Origin: Syntrophorhabdus sp.
Lineage (GTDB): Bacteria; Desulfobacterota; BSN033; UBA1163
Direction of reading: 5' to 3'
Length of the DNA: 6,051 bases
NCBI GenBank assembly: GCA_020724025.1
Contig: DYHU01000038.1
Coordinates: 1 to 6,051 of the forward strand
A program made the translations under genes and the position numbers. Shown one piece after another: positions 1 to 4,551 of this stretch. Below the pieces are notes generated by a model. The model was not told where the DNA came from, did no database searches, and saw nothing but the letters and a program-made list of their open reading frames with translations. Numbering within the stretch: the stretch's first letter is position 1; each line of letters begins with the position of its first letter.

Positions 1-75
1 GTCATGCCCCCTTCCTTGTGCCCAGCCACCTGACTTATGGGACACGGTCAGCTTAATAAAGGGGGGAGAGGGGGG

Positions 76-936
76 TTAAAGATATTTCCCGATGATCGGT
101 TCCAGATCCTTCTTCGTCTTTTCAGGGATGTATTTCTTCCCCGTGATGAGGGCATGTTTCAATGCCTCCGAACAGATGCAGTCCCGTTTTTCAGGAAGGT
201 GTTTGATTGCATGTCGGATCGCACTTTTGGCGGTCTTGGTGCTCTGGGCAAGAATTCTCAGGACTTCTCCGATGGAAACATCGCCCGCCTCCTGATGCCA
301 GCAGTCGTAGTCGGTCGCAAAGGCGATGGTGGCGTAACAAATTTCAGCCTCACGGGCAAGCCTTGCCTCCGGAAGATTGGTCATTCCGATGATATCGACG
401 CCCCAGGAACGGTAAAGTTTTGATTCGGCCCGTGTTGAAAATTGGGGTCCTTCGATACAGATATAGGTTCCCTCTTTATGGACCGTGGCCCCCACTTCCT
501 CTCCGGCTCTCCCAAGAATCCGACTCAGGGTAGGGCAGACCGGATCGGCAAAGCTGATGTGGCAGACCACTCCATCGCTGAAGAAGGTGTTGGGACGTCC
601 CACGGTTCGGTCGATGAATTGATTGGGAATGACCATATCCCCCGGATGGATGTTCTCCTTCATGGAGCCGACCGCACTGACCCCAATGATCCACTGAACC
701 CCTAACATCTTCATGGCGTAGATATTTGCCCTGAAATTGAGTGAGGAGGGCTGGATGCGATGGCCTTTTCCATGTCGGGGCAGAAAGGCAATTTTCATTC
801 CTTCGAGGCGACCCACTACAATGGAATCCGAGGGACTTCCAAAAGGGGTTGTTAAAGAGACCGTCTGAACCTCCTCCAGACCCTCCATCTCATAGAGACC
901 CGATCCACCGATCACACCCACCATCTTTTCAGACAT
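76..936 (-). CDS. mtnP: S-methyl-5'-thioadenosine phosphorylase
   Basis: A cytosolic enzyme that phosphorolyses 5'-methylthioadenosine to adenine and methylthioribose-1-phosphate, clearing the by-product of polyamine synthesis and feeding methionine salvage. The 286-residue product matches the usual length of the PNP/MTAP family-2 trimeric phosphorylases. Visible landmarks are the N-terminal phosphate-binding GVIGGSGLY (7-15), PRHG (53-56), SAVGS (87-91), the GPQFSTRAES block (163-172), GMTNLPEA (184-191) and ATDYDCW (207-213). The DYD aspartates at 209 and 211 are the adenine-reading residues in human MTAP and argue for a 6-aminopurine substrate rather than guanosine or inosine. The frame stays open to 990, but I place the start at 936: GGAGGAGG lies just upstream, and the longer version would run through a strong promoter at 962-990. 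No other methionine-salvage gene is visible. Family assignment is firm; preference for methylthioadenosine over methylthioinosine is inferred. Confidence 0.95.
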   Translation of the reverse strand: MSEKMVGVIGGSGLYEMEGLEEVQTVSLTTPFGSPSDSIVVGRLEGMKIAFLPRHGKGHRIQPSSLNFRANIYAMKMLGVQWIIGVSAVGSMKENIHPGDMVIPNQFIDRTVGRPNTFFSDGVVCHISFADPVCPTLSRILGRAGEEVGATVHKEGTYICIEGPQFSTRAESKLYRSWGVDIIGMTNLPEARLAREAEICYATIAFATDYDCWHQEAGDVSIGEVLRILAQSTKTAKSAIRHAIKHLPEKRDCICSEALKHALITGKKYIPEKTKKDLEPIIGKYL

Positions 937-942
937 GCATAT

Positions 943-950
943 CCTCCTCC
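943..950 (-). promoter_or_regulatory. ribosome binding site of mtnP
   Basis: GGAGGAGG on the minus strand ends six bases before the ATG at 936. It is a near-perfect Shine-Dalgarno site and fixes the start against the upstream in-frame ATG at 990, which lies on the -35 hexamer. Confidence 0.8.
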
Positions 951-961
951 ATTTTTTCAAA

Positions 962-990
962 ATGTTAATTGATTTCTGGGACTCTGTCAA
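962..990 (-). promoter_or_regulatory. sigma70-type promoter for mtnP
   Basis: On the minus strand a perfect -35 TTGACA (990-985) is followed by a 17-base spacer and a -10 TAACAT (967-962, 4 of 6 matches). Transcription would start near 955, giving a very short leader that carries the GGAGGAGG ribosome site at 950-943. This promoter lets mtnP be expressed independently of rlmN and ndk, which lie on the same strand 3.6 kb away. It also decides the mtnP start in favour of 936. Confidence 0.7.
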
Positions 991-1039
991 ACAAGAGAAA
1001 CAGGGAATTACGTCTCCCCGGCTGTTGATCCTTGATGAA

Positions 1040-1171
1040 CTCGTAAAAAGTTGTCATTCCCGTGAAAACGGGAATCCAGAAAATTCCAACTACATGAAAA
1101 GACTGTCCCGCCTTTGGCGGGACTGCTTGCGCAGGAATGACAGAAAATGGCCTTTTAAGACTTTTTACGAG
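1040..1171. repeat. composite palindromic intergenic repeat (dRS3-like core, MITE-like ends)
   Basis: A 132-bp nested palindrome. The outer ends are a perfect 11-bp inverted repeat, CTCGTAAAAAG (1040-1050) and its complement (1161-1171). Inside lies a second inverted pair, TGTCATTCC (1052-1060) and GGAATGACA (1134-1142). Within that are two tight hairpins: TTCCCGT-GAAA-ACGGGAA (1057-1074) and a perfect 8-bp stem GTCCCGCC-TTT-GGCGGGAC (1105-1123). The first hairpin fits the ATTCCC-N8-GGGAAT pattern of neisserial dRS3 repeats (1056-1075), and similar units are scattered through many proteobacterial genomes. No coding capacity is seen. It probably multiplies as a REP- or MITE-like element, but no clear target duplication was found. 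Confidence 0.8.
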
Positions 1172-1313
1172 ACAATCATCTTTGGAATTAGGTGTTGCAT
1201 TCACCTACTATTTGGTGTAGACATATTGCATTGGATAAGGGAAGCCACAGATTTGGAGAACGAGGCCAATCCAAATTGATCATACTCGCTACTCAGAAAA
1301 TAACCCAATTATC
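1172..1313. other. intergenic spacer between the two repeats
   Basis: No gene, RNA or promoter can be supported here. A small hairpin TAGGTG/CACCTA (1189-1207) is present. A minus-strand frame is open only from about 1308 to 1201, without a convincing start or a recognisable family. Confidence 0.4.
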
Positions 1314-1402
1314 TCCCTCTCCCTTGGTGGGAGAGGGAAGGGGTGAGGGGGAAGACACCCTATTCATCCCCACCTCAATCCTCCCCCATCAAGGGGGAGG
1401 AT
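1314..1402. repeat. paired C/G-rich hairpin repeat
   Basis: Two strong hairpins are separated by a purine-rich then pyrimidine-rich spacer. The first is TCCCTCTCCC (1314-1323), loop TTGGT, and its perfect complement (1329-1338). The second is ATCCTCCCCC (1378-1387), loop ATCAA, and its perfect complement (1393-1402). CTCTCCC-loop-GGGAGAG units of this kind are familiar dispersed repeats in environmental proteobacterial genomes. Neither hairpin has a U-tract, so neither looks like an intrinsic terminator. The block lies upstream of the MNT/HEPN genes and, with the repeat at 1040-1171, fills most of the gap after mtnP. Confidence 0.7.
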
Positions 1403-1504
1403 AATACTTGCAAATTTTCATGGTTCGAGGGTGACGCCCCCGTCATGAAAGATTACCTTGAAGCAAGAGAAGCATGTAAATCGTTAGGCGGGGTCAGCGA
1501 ATGA
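1403..1504 (+). pseudogene. possible orphan C-terminal gene fragment
   Basis: Immediately after the hairpin repeat the frame ending at TGA 1502-1504 reads as plausible protein, including WFEGDAPVMKDYLEAREA and a final LGGVSE. An ATG lies at 1445, but the protein-like composition begins before it, in repeat-adjacent DNA with no start codon. The frame stays open back through the repeat to a stop at 1301-1303. This could be the tail of a gene whose 5' part was replaced by the repeat, or simply chance. I do not recognise the family. Its stop overlaps the leader of the following nucleotidyltransferase gene, as in an operon. Confidence 0.2.
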
Positions 1505-1520
1505 AGGAGATAATGGTCTA

Positions 1521-1874
1521 ATGTCTAAGATTACAGGGATTTTACAGAAAAAAGAAGAAAGAAGAGCGAAGCTGCAACGATCGCTGAACTCTATTGTGCA
1601 AAGTTTGAAAGAAATGGGGGCCCCAAGGATCATTCTTTTCGGTTCACTCGCGAGCGGGGATGTGGATGTAAATAGCGATCTTGATCTGTTTGTCCTCATG
1701 CCATCGGCAAAGACTGGCAAAGAATGGACGGATATCATTTATAGCACCGTTGAGAAAAAAGTTGCTTCCCACATTATTGCCTTTAACCAGGACGAGTTCC
1801 GGAAAGAATTACCCACAAGCAGTTTCTTAGAGAATATTATGAAGGGGAAAGTGCTTTATGAAAAGGCCGCATAG
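1521..1874 (+). CDS. minimal nucleotidyltransferase (MNT domain), MntA-like antitoxin candidate
   Basis: A 117-residue protein of the DNA polymerase-beta-like minimal nucleotidyltransferase family. An N-terminal charged helix (about 5-32) leads to the signature G41-S42-x10-D53-x-D55 in ILFGSLASG...SDLDLFV, the metal- and NTP-binding core. The C-terminal SFLENIMKGKVLYE (101-114) is typical of these proteins. The third catalytic aspartate, usually in a V-D-hydrophobic strand, is not evident; the equivalent stretch reads ASHIIAFNQDEF (82-93), with His84 near its place. In known pairs MNT proteins neutralise HEPN RNases, in one case by AMPylating the toxin. The start at 1521 is supported by AAGGAG at 1504-1509; the nearer ATG at 1513 hits a stop after two codons. 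The gene overlaps the HEPN gene by 17 bases, the usual coupled layout. Activity is uncertain given the missing residue and the damaged partner. Confidence 0.85.
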   Translation: MSKITGILQKKEERRAKLQRSLNSIVQSLKEMGAPRIILFGSLASGDVDVNSDLDLFVLMPSAKTGKEWTDIIYSTVEKKVASHIIAFNQDEFRKELPTSSFLENIMKGKVLYEKAA

Positions 1875-2097
1875 AGAGGAATCACTCCGATGGCTCACTC
1901 AAGCGCAGGACGAATTTCAGGATGCCGATGATTTGTACTCCATACCAACCCGTTATCCTAACGGACTTCCAGGGAGTGTCCCTTCGAGATACTTTGATGA
2001 TCCCAAAGAAGCCGAAGAGGCAATGGAGCTTGCGAAAAGATTAATTGGACTTATTGAGAAAAAGATAATGGAAGGAGATATTTCTTTAGATAGGTAA
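1858..2097 (+). CDS. HEPN-domain protein with internal in-frame deletion
   Basis: A 79-residue product that overlaps the MNT gene, as HEPN partners normally do. Residues 8-25 (ESLRWLTQAQDEFQDADD) match the first helix of HEPN proteins. Residues 27-70 (YSIPTRYPNGLPG, then FDDPKEAEEAMELAKRLIGLIEKKI) match the C-terminal part of the same family. From memory, family members are about 120-135 residues, with two long helices between these parts that carry the Rx4-6H RNase motif. Here the two ends are joined directly near residues 24-27, so some 50 residues, including any R...H catalytic pair, are missing without loss of frame. The start ATG at 1858 lies inside the MNT coding sequence and probably relies on translational coupling. 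I infer loss of toxicity. A naturally short HEPN variant is possible, but the clean join of two conserved ends argues against it. Confidence 0.75.
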   Translation: MKRPHREESLRWLTQAQDEFQDADDLYSIPTRYPNGLPGSVPSRYFDDPKEAEEAMELAKRLIGLIEKKIMEGDISLDR

Positions 2098-2233
2098 GTT
2101 GAAATTTGACCCTGCAGACATTCAGGAGGGAAAGGAAAATCTCCTTTCAATATATCCAGGGGAATACCCTTAACAACTTAAATTTATTGGCAGAAAAAGG
2201 CGTTCGATTACGCATGGCTTCGAAATATTTTTC
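2098..2233 (+). other. intergenic region, no gene supported
   Basis: A short open frame at 2090-2173 reads FDPADIQEGKENLL and SIYPGEYP before TAA. Another, at about 2103-2237, ends in EKGVRLRMASKYFS. Neither has a credible start with a ribosome site, and I recognise neither. They may be remnants of a lost gene or chance. No hairpin with a U-tract that would terminate the MNT/HEPN transcript was found here. Confidence 0.3.
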
Positions 2234-2261
2234 TTGACAAAAATGGCAAATGGTGTAGCAT
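2234..2261 (+). promoter_or_regulatory. sigma70-type promoter upstream of the kinase-like gene
   Basis: A perfect TTGACA (2234-2239) is followed after 16 bases by TAGCAT (2256-2261, 4 of 6 matches) in an A+T-rich setting. Transcription would start near 2268, leaving about 270 bases of leader before the gene at 2539. That leader is rich in inverted repeats, so it may be a regulatory leader or encode a short terminated RNA. Confidence 0.6.
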
Positions 2262-2283
2262 AAAATTGGGTTTTAAGGATTGA

Positions 2284-2334
2284 ATGGATCAGGTTCGTAT
2301 TTTAAATTTCAACAGTGGAAATGGCTTTTACTAG
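2284..2334 (+). other. possible 16-codon leader peptide
   Basis: ATG at 2284, four bases after AAGGA (2275-2279), opens a 16-codon frame (MDQVRILNFNSGNGFY) ending at TAG 2332-2334. It would begin within about 20 bases of the predicted transcription start. No run of one regulatory amino acid is seen, and the ribosome-site spacing is short. It is offered only because it sits ahead of alternative hairpins. Confidence 0.2.
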
Positions 2335-2398
2335 TTCTATTGGACTTAAGGTCTACCCACTGTCTCCGCCTGACCAACTAAAATAATAATAATCAGCG

Positions 2399-2439
2399 AA
2401 GGCCGTGAGTAGACGGAATAATCCTCACGGCCTTTTGTA
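2399..2439 (+). terminator. intrinsic terminator-like hairpin (stem 1:2)
   Basis: A perfect 11-bp stem, AAGGCCGTGAG (2399-2409) with its complement (2424-2434), closes a 14-base loop and runs into a T-rich tract at 2433-2443 that is broken by GTA. It could stop transcripts from the promoter at 2234 before the kinase-like gene, unless arm 2 is captured by arm 3 (2:3 stem 2424-2432 with 2445-2453, 9 bp perfect). Confidence 0.6.
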
Positions 2440-2443
2440 TTTT

Positions 2444-2475
2444 GGGCCGTGAGAAAATGATGCTCACGGTTCTTT
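2444..2475 (+). terminator. second related hairpin (stem 3:4)
   Basis: Arm 2444-2453 pairs with 2463-2472, giving eight Watson-Crick pairs and two G-U pairs around a 9-base loop, followed by a short TTTGT. It repeats the CCGTGAG/CTCACGG arms of the hairpin just upstream, so it is either a tandem duplication or the last arm of a switch. As a terminator it is weaker than the first. Confidence 0.4.
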
Positions 2476-2538
2476 GTCTAACCCCATTTGTCCAAAGTTG
2501 GGAGAATGGGACAGAAATAGAAAGGGGGTGAAAGGTTT

Positions 2539-3357
2539 ATGTATTTCATAACTTTTTCGGAAAAAATGGGAACCAATGGATCAGAAATCGCCAGGAGGGT
2601 CTCGGACCAATTGGGGTATCGTTTCTATGATACAGGAGCTATCGAGAATGCCGCACAGGAAATGGGGTTTCTTCAAGATGTCAAAGAGATAGATGAAAAG
2701 GTGCCATCGTTATTTGAGAGGCTCTTTTCACATAAACCGGAGATTTATTTGGATCGCCTTAACTCGGTTATTTATGAATTGGCAAGCCGGGGGAATGCAG
2801 TATTCCTTGGAAGAGGAAGTTACATTCTTTTAAGAGGCTTCAAATGTGCTTTACATATCAGGGTGGCGGCATCTCTGGAAAAACGCATTCAGAACTTGAT
2901 GGGAAGAGGTTTTCAAAGGGAAGTGGCGATCAAGGCAATACACAGAAGTGATCATGAAAGAGGATCTTTCGTCCAATTTGCATTTGGAGTGGATTGGGAG
3001 AACCCTGATCTTTACGATATTGTGCTCAATATGGACAATCTGACCTTAGATTTAGCATCCGATATCGTTTTGCAAACGGCTCGTTCTGAAGAAATCAAGG
3101 CTCGCTCGTTAGATGCGATGAAATCTCTGGAGATGATGGGTCTGACCAGAAGAGTAGAGGCCGTCCTCATCGAAGCCGATTTTCCGCCAACATTTGTTTC
3201 CGTTTCTGTTTTGGAGCCAGGCAAAATTCAATTAACCGGGTTTGTGGGAAATCAAACGGACAGAGCCAGAGCGGAGAAGGTCTTAAAAGGAGTTAAGGGT
3301 ATAACATCCATAGACAATAAAATACAGGTTATCGAACCGCATAAATACCCTGCTTGA
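2539..3357 (+). CDS. cytidylate kinase-like protein with C-terminal BON domain
   Basis: A 272-residue soluble protein. Residues 1-180 match the cytidylate-kinase-like family (P-loop NTPase fold): an atypical nucleotide loop SEKMGTNGSEIARR (7-20) without the usual GK[ST], FYDTGAI (29-35), VFLGRGSYILL (88-98), HIRVAASLEKRI (106-117), then RSDHERGSFVQFAFGVDW (136-153) and LYDIVLNMDNL (158-168). All of these are characteristic of the family. After a helical linker, residues about 203-266 form a BON domain (VSVLEPGKIQLTGFVGNQ, then AEKVLKGVKGITSIDNKIQV), a fold linked with phospholipid or ligand binding in other proteins. Neither a signal peptide nor a membrane segment is seen. The start is supported by AAGGGGGTGA (2522-2531). 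A promoter and switch-like leader lie upstream, and a cNMP-binding protein follows 68 bp later. Its true substrate is unknown; it should not be called Cmk. Confidence 0.85.
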   Translation: MYFITFSEKMGTNGSEIARRVSDQLGYRFYDTGAIENAAQEMGFLQDVKEIDEKVPSLFERLFSHKPEIYLDRLNSVIYELASRGNAVFLGRGSYILLRGFKCALHIRVAASLEKRIQNLMGRGFQREVAIKAIHRSDHERGSFVQFAFGVDWENPDLYDIVLNMDNLTLDLASDIVLQTARSEEIKARSLDAMKSLEMMGLTRRVEAVLIEADFPPTFVSVSVLEPGKIQLTGFVGNQTDRARAEKVLKGVKGITSIDNKIQVIEPHKYPA

Positions 3358-3425
3358 AGAGTAGGATTATCGAAAGGGTCAGAGTTCTTTGAAGGAAACG
3401 CAGAACGGAAAGGAGGGGAGCAAAG

Positions 3426-3899
3426 ATGATCTCAACTGAAATCCTAAAGGGTTTTAGACTATTTGGTGAACTGAGTGAGGCCGAACTAATCCAAATAGCA
3501 AAACTTTGCCACGAACGCACCTACGAGGATGGTTCAGTCATTTTCACTATCGGTGGTTCAGCAAAAGACGTCTATTTGTTGAAATCGGGAAAGGTCGATA
3601 TCCAGATTGAGTTCAAGATTTATGAAAATGAAGTAAAAACGACTATCTATACTGTGGGAAAAGGTGAGATTTTTGGCTGGTCAACTCTGGTGCCACCCCA
3701 CAGGTTAACTGCATCAGCCCGATGTCAAGGAAAATCCGATGTCATCACGATCAATGGGAAAGACTTAATGGAACTTCTTGAGAGGGAAAGAAATATTGGC
3801 TATGTGGTAATGAAAAACTTGAGTGCCCTTGTCAGTTCAAGGCTTGCCTCTACCACCATAGCCTTACGTCACGAAATTCAGAAGCTGGCCCAAAAATAA
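3426..3899 (+). CDS. stand-alone cyclic nucleotide-binding domain protein
   Basis: A 157-residue Crp/Fnr-type cNMP-binding beta-roll without a DNA-binding domain. LFGELSEAELIQIAKLC (12-28), YEDGSVIFTIGGSAKDVYLLKSG (33-55) and the phosphate-binding-cassette region GKGEIFGWSTLVPPHRLTASA (78-98) are evident, then a C-terminal helix (about 113-156). In the canonical cassette an FGE motif supplies the glutamate that grips the ribose; here it is FGW (Trp85), while an arginine (Arg93) is kept. Binding of cAMP or cGMP is therefore uncertain, and the fold may sense another ligand or act through protein contacts. With no helix-turn-helix it cannot act as a Crp-like regulator alone. The start is supported by AAGGAGG at 3410-3416. 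No promoter is evident in the 68-bp gap after the kinase-like/BON gene, so the two are probably co-transcribed. Confidence 0.85.
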   Translation: MISTEILKGFRLFGELSEAELIQIAKLCHERTYEDGSVIFTIGGSAKDVYLLKSGKVDIQIEFKIYENEVKTTIYTVGKGEIFGWSTLVPPHRLTASARCQGKSDVITINGKDLMELLERERNIGYVVMKNLSALVSSRLASTTIALRHEIQKLAQK

Positions 3900-4099
3900 T
3901 TATCCATGTGGGATGGCCAATATTTTCATTTAAAAGTGGGAAACCATCACCCAAGGCAAAATATGATATTATTTATAAGTTTTTCAGCCAGTCATATTCA
4001 CTGGAGGAGATTTTATGAAAGCAGTGATTGTATTTACCGGGACAGGGCCTATTTTAATCTTATCCTCTTACCCTTCGATTGATGACCCAAATTTTGTGA

Positions 4100-4108
4100 A
4101 TAAGTTGA
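4100..4108. repeat. target-site duplication, left copy
   Basis: ATAAGTTGA directly before the MITE. The identical sequence follows the element at 4271-4279. It encodes the N-K-L codons of the interrupted gene. Confidence 0.9.
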
Positions 4109-4270
4109 TGGGGGTATGCACTTGACTCCGGTAAATTTATCCTAATTCATTGATTTATAATGATTTTTTCTGGTTTTTTGAGTTTATGTCGCCATTTCGG
4201 CATAAGTATTTGAAAAGATTTGGTTTTTAAAAATTGAACAGGAGTCAAGTGCATACCCTTGCATACCCTC
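4109..4270. mobile_element. 162-bp MITE (non-autonomous insertion element)
   Basis: A short A+T-rich element with no transposase. Its ends carry a perfect 18-bp inverted repeat, GGGTATGCACTTGACTCC (4112-4129) and the complement (4241-4258). The right end has an extra tandem copy, GCATACCC (4261-4268), so the outermost tip GCATACCCTC (4261-4270) again mirrors the left tip GGGGGTATGC (4110-4119) with one mismatch. The interior contains a small hairpin (4185-4191 with 4198-4204). ATAAGTTGA flanks it on both sides as a direct repeat. A 9-bp duplication is seen in several DDE insertion-sequence families; I do not assign one. A full-length element with the same ends would be needed elsewhere in the genome to move it. 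Confidence 0.9.
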
Positions 4271-4279
4271 ATAAGTTGA
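4271..4279. repeat. target-site duplication, right copy
   Basis: ATAAGTTGA directly after the MITE, identical to 4100-4108. Keeping only one copy restores the reading frame of the interrupted gene, which confirms the element boundaries to within a base. Confidence 0.9.
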
Positions 4280-4551
4280 AATCAAAGGGGCTAAGAAAAT
4301 TTATCTCTTTCGAGGTTCCCATCGATCAATGTAAGGATCTCTATGGTTACAGCTACATGGACATCATGGAGGACCTACAAAAGACAGATGATATGAGGGT
4401 CTTGGACTTCGACGGGCATCATATTTTTAAGAATTTCTCCTTAAAAAAGATGGGAATGCCTTTCATCTTTGATGAGTAGGCTAATAGGTTAATGATTTTA
4501 GTAGACCCATCATCGTGAGATGAATTTATAACCATTTATCGTTTAAAATCG

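Larger units (their letters stand above)
2268..2472 (+). promoter_or_regulatory. candidate attenuator-type structured leader (or small RNA)
   Basis: Downstream of the promoter, TCAGG (2289-2293) can pair with CCTGA (2369-2373), enclosing ACAGTGG (2312-2318) paired with CCACTGT (2357-2363). Then come four related arms: 1 = 2399-2409, 2 = 2424-2434, 3 = 2444-2453 and 4 = 2463-2472. GGCCGTGAG occurs in arms 1 and 3, and CTCACGG in arms 2 and 4. Pairings 1:2, 2:3 and 3:4 are all good stems and compete with each other, the geometry of a classical attenuator. Stem 1:2 is followed by a T-rich tract. It matches no riboswitch class I know. A terminated RNA of about 170 nucleotides is an alternative reading. 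Confidence 0.45.
4015..4479 (+). pseudogene. small conserved-looking gene interrupted by a MITE
   Basis: The gene starts at ATG 4015 behind GGAGGAG (4003-4009) and reads MKAVIVFTGTGPILILSSYP, then DDPNFVNKL, before entering an inserted element and stopping at TGA 4123-4125 (36 codons). The rest resumes after the element: KSKGLRKFISFEVPIDQCKD, YSYMDIMEDLQKTDDMRVLD, then GHHIFKNFSLKKMGMPFIFDE, ending at TAG 4477-4479. Removing 4109-4270 and one 9-bp target copy joins TTG to AAA in phase and gives an unbroken 97-codon gene. The product resembles a small, uncharacterised, predicted cytosolic family I know only vaguely; its function is unknown. The 3' part is also open from a TTG at 4234 inside the element (81 codons), so a shortened protein might still be made. 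The remaining codons show no further stops or shifts, which suggests a recent insertion. Confidence 0.85.

Noticed and set aside
1..30. Possible start of another minus-strand gene at position 5 behind AAGGAAGGGGG
   Set aside because: Only the first codon and two further bases would lie in the window, so nothing can be tested.
59..75. Two G6 runs right after the mtnP stop, possible G-quadruplex or terminator
   Set aside because: Only two separated G-runs and no hairpin; a quadruplex needs four separable tracts and this is a forced fit.
442..705. Plus-strand open frames across mtnP
   Set aside because: They are antisense shadows of a clearly recognised gene, with no ribosome sites or family resemblance.
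937..990. N-terminal extension of mtnP from the ATG at 990
   Set aside because: It overlaps a -35/-10 promoter, lacks a ribosome site and adds residues absent from the family; the start at 936 has GGAGGAGG.
1201..1308. Minus-strand 34-residue open stretch between the repeats
   Set aside because: No start or ribosome site, and no recognised family; length is within chance.
1040..1402. CRISPR-like repeat array
   Set aside because: The repeats are two different palindromic elements, not regularly spaced direct repeats with unique spacers.
1398..1405. GATAAT as a -10 box for the MNT gene
   Set aside because: No -35-like hexamer at 16-18 bases upstream; the region is a C-rich hairpin arm.
3929..3967. 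TTTAAA...TATGAT as a promoter for the interrupted small gene
   Set aside because: The -35 match is poor and the spacing (27 bases) is far too long.
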